DNA from: Bordetella genomosp. 2 | GTDB taxonomy: Bacteria > Pseudomonadota > Gammaproteobacteria > Burkholderiales > Burkholderiaceae_B | NCBI RefSeq assembly: GCF_002261345.1 | Contig: NZ_NEVT01000006.1 | Location: forward strand, 1,240,001 to 1,304,000 | Length of the DNA: 64,000 bases | Direction of reading: 5' to 3' | Part shown: positions 60,417-64,000 of the stretch, piece by piece | How the letters are laid out: every line of letters begins with the position of its first letter | How positions within the stretch are numbered: the stretch's first letter is position 1 | Translations under genes and position numbers: made by a program | The notes under the pieces: model-generated | Seen by the model: only the letters and a program-made list of their open reading frames with translations | What the model was told of the DNA's origin: nothing | The model's database searches: none

Positions 60417-61958
60417 TCACGCCACGCCCCACAGCAGCACCGCCGCCACGGTGGCCAGCACCAGTCCGCACACCACCGGAATCAACAGGGCGCGCGCCAC
60501 TTCCAGCACCGGCACGCGGGCGAACCCCGCCACCGCGATCAGCGACGACCAGGCGATCAGCGTGCCGCCCCCGGTCCAGACCGCCCCCATCTGGCCGATG
60601 GCGGCCAGCGCGGCGGGCTCGACGCCGGCCGCGGGCCCGAGCGCGCCCGCCACCGTGCCCGTCAGCGGCAAGCCCGAGAAGCCGGAGCCGTCGATGCCGG
60701 TGATCATGCCCATCGCCAGCACGCCCAGGCCCACCAGCAGCTGGCTGTCCGGGATCAGGTGCTGGCCCGCCTGCACCAGTTCGAACAGCAGGTTGGGCAC
60801 GTGCTGGCCGGCCGGAATGCCCAGGATGCTGCCCGCCGTGCTGTCCGAGCCGATGAAGAAAAAGCCGGCGATCGGCAGCACCGACCCCATGGCCTTGAAG
60901 GCGAACACGAAGCCGTCGGTCAGGTGGTCCGCGGCCAGGTCGAGCATCTTGCGACAGCCCTCGGCCGCCATGGTGGCCCATATCATCAGCAGCGCCGCGA
61001 CGCCGCCGATCAGCATGGCGGCTTCGCCGCCCTTCAGCTCGGGCGCGCCGTTGACGAACTTGGGCGCGATCATCACCAGCACCACCAGCAGGAAGGCCAG
61101 CGGCGTGATGATGGCGAACATGCGCGAGGCCCCGGCGTGATCGTCGCGCCGCAGTTCGGCTTCGATTTCGGCGTCCGTGGCCAGATCGTGCTCGTGCGCC
61201 GTGCCGCGCGCGATCTCGGCCTTGTCGTAGGGCCCCGCGCCCTGCACGGGCTGCAGGCCCAGGCCGGTAGGCGTGAGCTCCCAGCGTTCCAGCAAGGCAT
61301 TGCTGCCCGGCTGGATGAACTTGCGGATCTTCCAGTACGACAGCGACAGCGCCACTGCGCCGACGATCAGCGACAACACCAGCGCGCGGTCGCCCACCAG
61401 CGCCGCGCTGATGCCGCCGGCCGCCTTGGCGCTGATGCCCGGCGCGACTCCGATGACGTAGTCGGACGACAGCGCCATGCCCTGCCCGGCGATGGCGATC
61501 GCCATCGCGCCCGCCAGCGGCGGCAGGCCCGCGGCGATGGCGGCCGGCAGCAGTACCGCGGCCACCAGCGGCACCGCCGGCGTGGGCCAGAAGAACAGCG
61601 AGATCAGATAAGTGACCAGGGCCAGGATGAAAAATGCGGTGTGCCCGTTGGTCATCACGGCGCGAAAGGGCCGCACCATGCGTATGTCCGAGCCAATGTG
61701 CTTGAGCGAGTTCAGCAGCGCCGTCATCAGGGCGATGATCAGGAAGATGTTGAACAGCTCCCGGGCGGCGGTCATGCTGGCGCTGAAGATGCTGCCGATG
61801 CCGGTGACCAGGCTGCCGGACCAGGCGAACGCCACGACGGCGGTGGCGATGATCGACGGCACGACCACGTTCGCGCGGAATGCCATCGTGACGATGATCA
61901 CCAGCACGCCGGCCAGATAGGCCCAGTGGGCTGGCCCGATGGCCAACGAAGTGTCCAT
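60417..61958 (-). CDS. Multi-pass permease of the ion transporter superfamily
   Basis: This 513-residue protein has about twelve to thirteen membrane segments and a long cytoplasmic loop (about residues 225-290, AEIARGTAHEHDLATDAEIE). Motifs such as FFWPTPAVPLVAAVLLPAAIAAGLPPLAGAMAIAIAGQGMALSSDYVIGVAPG and GMITGIDGSGFSGLPLTGTVAG resemble gluconate/citrate-type permeases. I do not recognise a narrower family and no substrate can be assigned. It diverges from the GntR region, whose repeated motif lies in its promoter. Confidence 0.8.
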   Translation of the reverse strand: MDTSLAIGPAHWAYLAGVLVIIVTMAFRANVVVPSIIATAVVAFAWSGSLVTGIGSIFSASMTAARELFNIFLIIALMTALLNSLKHIGSDIRMVRPFRAVMTNGHTAFFILALVTYLISLFFWPTPAVPLVAAVLLPAAIAAGLPPLAGAMAIAIAGQGMALSSDYVIGVAPGISAKAAGGISAALVGDRALVLSLIVGAVALSLSYWKIRKFIQPGSNALLERWELTPTGLGLQPVQGAGPYDKAEIARGTAHEHDLATDAEIEAELRRDDHAGASRMFAIITPLAFLLVVLVMIAPKFVNGAPELKGGEAAMLIGGVAALLMIWATMAAEGCRKMLDLAADHLTDGFVFAFKAMGSVLPIAGFFFIGSDSTAGSILGIPAGQHVPNLLFELVQAGQHLIPDSQLLVGLGVLAMGMITGIDGSGFSGLPLTGTVAGALGPAAGVEPAALAAIGQMGAVWTGGGTLIAWSSLIAVAGFARVPVLEVARALLIPVVCGLVLATVAAVLLWGVA

Positions 61959-61995
61959 GGCTGCTTCTCCCCAATGTTCAAGTAAAGAAAGCTAC

Positions 61996-62020
61996 TCCGT
62001 ATACAATATACATATACGAC
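61996..62020. promoter_or_regulatory. Candidate GntR operator at the permease promoter
   Basis: TCCGTATACAAT (61996-62007) is followed by ATACATATACG. It contains GTATAC-type palindromic cores and lies 38 bases upstream of the permease start. The first ten bases, TCCGTATACA, recur exactly before the GntR gene at 62644-62653. GntR/FCD proteins often bind such GTATAC cores. Confidence 0.5.
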
Positions 62021-62264
62021 GGCAAAATCCCCTAGTGTTTACCCGGAAAATCACCCGTTGCAGACGCCATTCCAGCTGATTTCTATGCCAATCCCCGGCA
62101 AAGATTACGGAACGGTATACAAATATGCACCGCAATGGTGCAAAGCGCTTCGGATGCGCCGCCCTGGACCACGCGGGCGCCCCGGGCGGGTGCGCACGGC
62201 CCGGCGGAATCGTCGTTTTTGTGCCGCCGCGGGCCTTAGTGAATACGATATCCGTAGAAACCCT

Positions 62265-62270
62265 TATAAT
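62265..62270 (+). promoter_or_regulatory. Consensus -10 element
   Basis: TATAAT lies 69 bases before the ATG of the 81-residue gene. No good -35 is found 16-18 bases upstream, so its strength is unknown. It is the only perfect -10 in the region. Confidence 0.4.
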
Positions 62271-62339
62271 GGAGGGACTCGCTCCACCGGCGGCGCGGCC
62301 ATCCGTCGCGGTCCGCCATTTCAGGCAACAGGTCTTACC

Positions 62340-62585
62340 ATGACTGACTCCGTATTCGAATTCACCGACCAACCCCAGGAACCCGCCCGCCTCACCACCG
62401 GCTGGAACACCCTGCGCGGCGCCCGCCGCCCCAGCCTCGCGGCCCGCATCGAACGGGCCTTCGTGGCCTGGCAGGCGGCGCGTCTGCGCACCCTCTCGCC
62501 CGAGCGCCTGTGGGCGCCCGCCATGCAGGACCCCCGTTCCTTCGCCGAGATCCGCCGCGCCCGGCGCGAGGCCGCGCAACGCTGA
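62340..62585 (+). CDS. Small hypothetical protein (81 residues)
   Basis: The 81-residue product begins MTDSVFEFTDQPQEPARLTTGW and is rich in Arg and Ala, with helical stretches SLAARIERAFVAWQAARLRTLSPERLW and SFAEIRRARREAAQR. No signal peptide or membrane segment is present. No clear ribosome-binding site precedes the ATG. I do not recognise a family. Its position between two GntR-like sites makes it a possible member of that regulon. Confidence 0.6.
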   Translation: MTDSVFEFTDQPQEPARLTTGWNTLRGARRPSLAARIERAFVAWQAARLRTLSPERLWAPAMQDPRSFAEIRRARREAAQR

Positions 62586-62643
62586 CATTGCGCAATGACA
62601 ATCGTGACGGCGAGGCGGTATCGGCTCGACACACGAATCCATC

Positions 62644-62653
62644 TCCGTATACA
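62644..62653 (+). promoter_or_regulatory. Second TCCGTATACA site, upstream of the GntR gene
   Basis: This ten-mer is identical to the one in the permease promoter and lies 75 bases before the GntR start. It suggests that the regulator acts on both genes, as is common for FCD-domain GntR proteins. Binding has not been shown. Confidence 0.5.
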
Positions 62654-62728
62654 TTAGCCAGGCATCATGCTGGCTTGCGAGCGCCCGCGCCATCGCCCAC
62701 GCGCACGCACGATAGATGGAATAAACGG

Positions 62729-63400
62729 ATGGACACAATGCAGACCCCGGCCCCCGCCAACGGAGACAACCGCATCGGGCTCAATCACTCTCCGCTGACG
62801 CAATTGGTCGTCGACGCGCTGCGGGAAAAGATCCTCAGCGGCGCCATCGCCCCCGGCGAACGCCTGGTCGAAGGCCGCTTGTCGGAAGAATTCTCGGTGT
62901 CGCGCATGCCCGTGCGCGAAGCGCTGCGGCAACTGGCCGCGTGCGGGCTGGTGACCATCGAGCCGCGACGCGGCGCCTCGGTCACCCAGTTCGAACGCGG
63001 CCAGCTGCGCGAGCTGGTCGAGGTGCGCGCCACGCTCGAGGCCCTCAACGCCAAGCTGGCGGCGCAACGCCACGACCCGGCCCAGATCGCCGACCTCGAA
63101 GCCTTGCTGGCCGAAGGCACGCGCCTGGCCGCCGACGCCGACCTGGACACGCTCACCCAGCTGAACCGGCGCTTTCACGGGGCGCTGGGCCGCGTGGCCG
63201 CCAATTCCGTGCTGCAGGAAGTCATGCTGTCGCTGCGCGACCGCACCGCGGTGCTGTTCGCGCCCTTCAGCAGCGCGCGGGCACAGCAGAACTGGGAAGA
63301 ACACGCCGCGATCCTGCGCGCGGTGATCAAGGGCGACGCCGAGCTGGCCAGCCTGCTGGCCGCCCGCCACGTCTACAACGCCGCCCAGATGGAGCCCTGA
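62729..63400 (+). CDS. GntR-family regulator, FadR/FCD type
   Basis: This 223-residue regulator has an N-terminal winged helix (LTQLVVDALREKILSGAIAPGERLVEGRLSEEFSVSRMPVREALRQLAACGLV, about 23-75) and the FCD effector domain with metal-binding-type residues (LREKI..., then LVEVRATLEALNAKLAAQ, HGALGRVAANSVLQEVM, EEHAAILRAV). The permease to the left and the cyclodeaminase-like gene to the right probably form its regulon. Start ATG 62729 has a weak GGA upstream; an in-frame ATG nine bases later is possible. Confidence 0.9.
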   Translation: MDTMQTPAPANGDNRIGLNHSPLTQLVVDALREKILSGAIAPGERLVEGRLSEEFSVSRMPVREALRQLAACGLVTIEPRRGASVTQFERGQLRELVEVRATLEALNAKLAAQRHDPAQIADLEALLAEGTRLAADADLDTLTQLNRRFHGALGRVAANSVLQEVMLSLRDRTAVLFAPFSSARAQQNWEEHAAILRAVIKGDAELASLLAARHVYNAAQMEP

Positions 63401-63412
63401 CGCCGCCGCCCG

Positions 63413-64000
63413 TCAGGCGCCGGCGCTGTCTCCGCGCAGGCGCTGGTAGGCCAGGCCCGCCAGCGCCACGTCTTCCAGCCCCACCCCCACCGCCTTGTAC
63501 AAGGTGATTTCGCTCGCCTGCCGCCGCCCCGGATGGGCGCCGGTGACCAGCGCGCCGAGCTCGACCAGGCGCCCGCCCAGGTCGAGCGCCGGATCGGCCA
63601 GCACCAGGTCGCCCGCCTCCCGCCGGCTCTGCGGCAGCCATTCCACCGCGATCAGCCCGGCGCGCGCCAGCGCGCGGTCGTCCAGCTCGCGCGTGTCCGG
63701 CAGGCTGGAGCCGATGGCGGCCACGAAGGTGCCGGGCGCGAGGCGGGCGCCGTCGAACAGCGGCTGCCGCGCCCGCGTCGCGGTCACCACGATGTCGGAC
63801 TCCTCGACCGGCGCGCGCGCCGGGCTGCGCCGCACCTCCACCTGGCAATCGTCTTCCATGGCGCGCAACAGCTCGTCGCTGGCGCCCGGGTCGGACACGA
63901 TGATGCGTTCCAGGGGATAGGCGCGCGCCAACTGGCGCGCATGCGCCTGACCCTGCACGCCGGCGCCGTACAGCATCATGCGGCGGCAATCCGGGCGCGC
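63413..64000 (-). CDS. Ornithine cyclodeaminase/mu-crystallin family protein, partial
   Basis: The gene runs off the right edge, so its N-terminus is missing. The visible part contains the NAD(P) Rossmann motif LYGAGVQGQAHARQL, then DIVVTATRARQPLFDG, FVAAIGSSLPDTRELDD and the C-terminal ASEITLYKAVGVGLEDVALA, which identify the OCD/mu-crystallin family. Members cyclise ornithine to proline or reduce imines of amino acids. It converges with the GntR gene with a 12-base gap. About 196 codons are inside the window; the full-length family has about 310-340. Confidence 0.88.
   Translation of the reverse strand, partial: ARPDCRRMMLYGAGVQGQAHARQLARAYPLERIIVSDPGASDELLRAMEDDCQVEVRRSPARAPVEESDIVVTATRARQPLFDGARLAPGTFVAAIGSSLPDTRELDDRALARAGLIAVEWLPQSRREAGDLVLADPALDLGGRLVELGALVTGAHPGRRQASEITLYKAVGVGLEDVALAGLAYQRLRGDSAGA

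Larger units (their letters stand above)
61959..62339. other. 381-base intergenic region with GntR-like sites
   Basis: The region separates the leftward permease from a small rightward gene. It holds TCCGTATACA (61996-62005) and GGTATACAAAT (62114-62124), and a consensus TATAAT at 62265-62270. It is AT-richer than its flanks near both ends. I see no gene in it and no terminator. Confidence 0.6.

Overview
The window is GC-rich chromosomal DNA of a betaproteobacterium of the Alcaligenaceae, most likely Bordetella or a close relative such as Achromobacter. The evidence is a Bug-type (tripartite tricarboxylate) periplasmic receptor, many catabolic CoA-pathway genes under IclR, GntR and MerR regulators, the dapA-bamC pair, and a dihydroxamate siderophore gene set of the alcaligin type. 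There are two tRNA genes. I see no insertion sequence, prophage or CRISPR array. The assignment rests on gene content, not on a database comparison.

Left part (1-14000): housekeeping and small genes. mutS overlaps a ribosomal oxygenase gene of the RoxA/YcfD type. A small Pro/Ser/Thr-rich lipoprotein follows, then the leftward group dapA-bamC with an M50 site-2-type protease and a Sua5/YciO-type protein upstream. A YpfJ-type metallopeptidase, an overlapping DUF6978/DUF1828-like pair, small lipoproteins, an N-acetyltransferase-like protein and a mechanosensitive-channel-like protein come next.

Iron region (13300-24670): a Fur-box-like site precedes an ECF sigma gene (FecI type), its FecR partner and a TonB-dependent receptor with a signalling domain. 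A tightly overlapping siderophore operon follows: N-hydroxylase, ShiF-like MFS exporter, acyltransferase, NIS synthetase, FhuF-type protein and Rieske oxygenase. The enzyme set is that of alcABCDE, but the exporter is embedded and the partner genes are a sigma/anti-sigma pair instead of an AraC regulator.

Catabolic region (24680-45380): a Bug receptor and an IclR regulator diverge from an operon encoding an enoyl-CoA hydratase, an SDR, a two-subunit CoA-transferase, a nitronate-monooxygenase-like flavoprotein, a MaoC hydratase, a DUF35 protein and a thiolase-fold protein that lacks the usual nucleophilic cysteine. The last three resemble the hydratase/retro-aldolase modules of steroid side-chain degradation. 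After a MerR/TipAS regulator and two small exported proteins, a leftward operon (44435 to 35199) encodes a 3-ketosteroid-dehydrogenase-like flavoprotein, an SDR, a branched-chain-type ABC importer (with LivM fused to LivG), an Old Yellow Enzyme and a tandem EthD protein. A second IclR gene diverges from it.

Right part (45400-64000): a VOC protein, a DHA2 exporter with a divergent MmyB-like regulator, tRNA-His, a cardiolipin-synthase-like phospholipase D and tRNA-Arg. Then comes a probable pipecolate/lysine catabolic locus: cupin-HTH regulator, amino-acid oxidase, polar amino-acid ABC importer and a divergent ALDH7-type dehydrogenase. An outer-membrane phospholipase A, a flavin reductase, an asparaginase II and a permease follow. 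A GntR regulator and an ornithine-cyclodeaminase-like gene cut by the right edge close the window.
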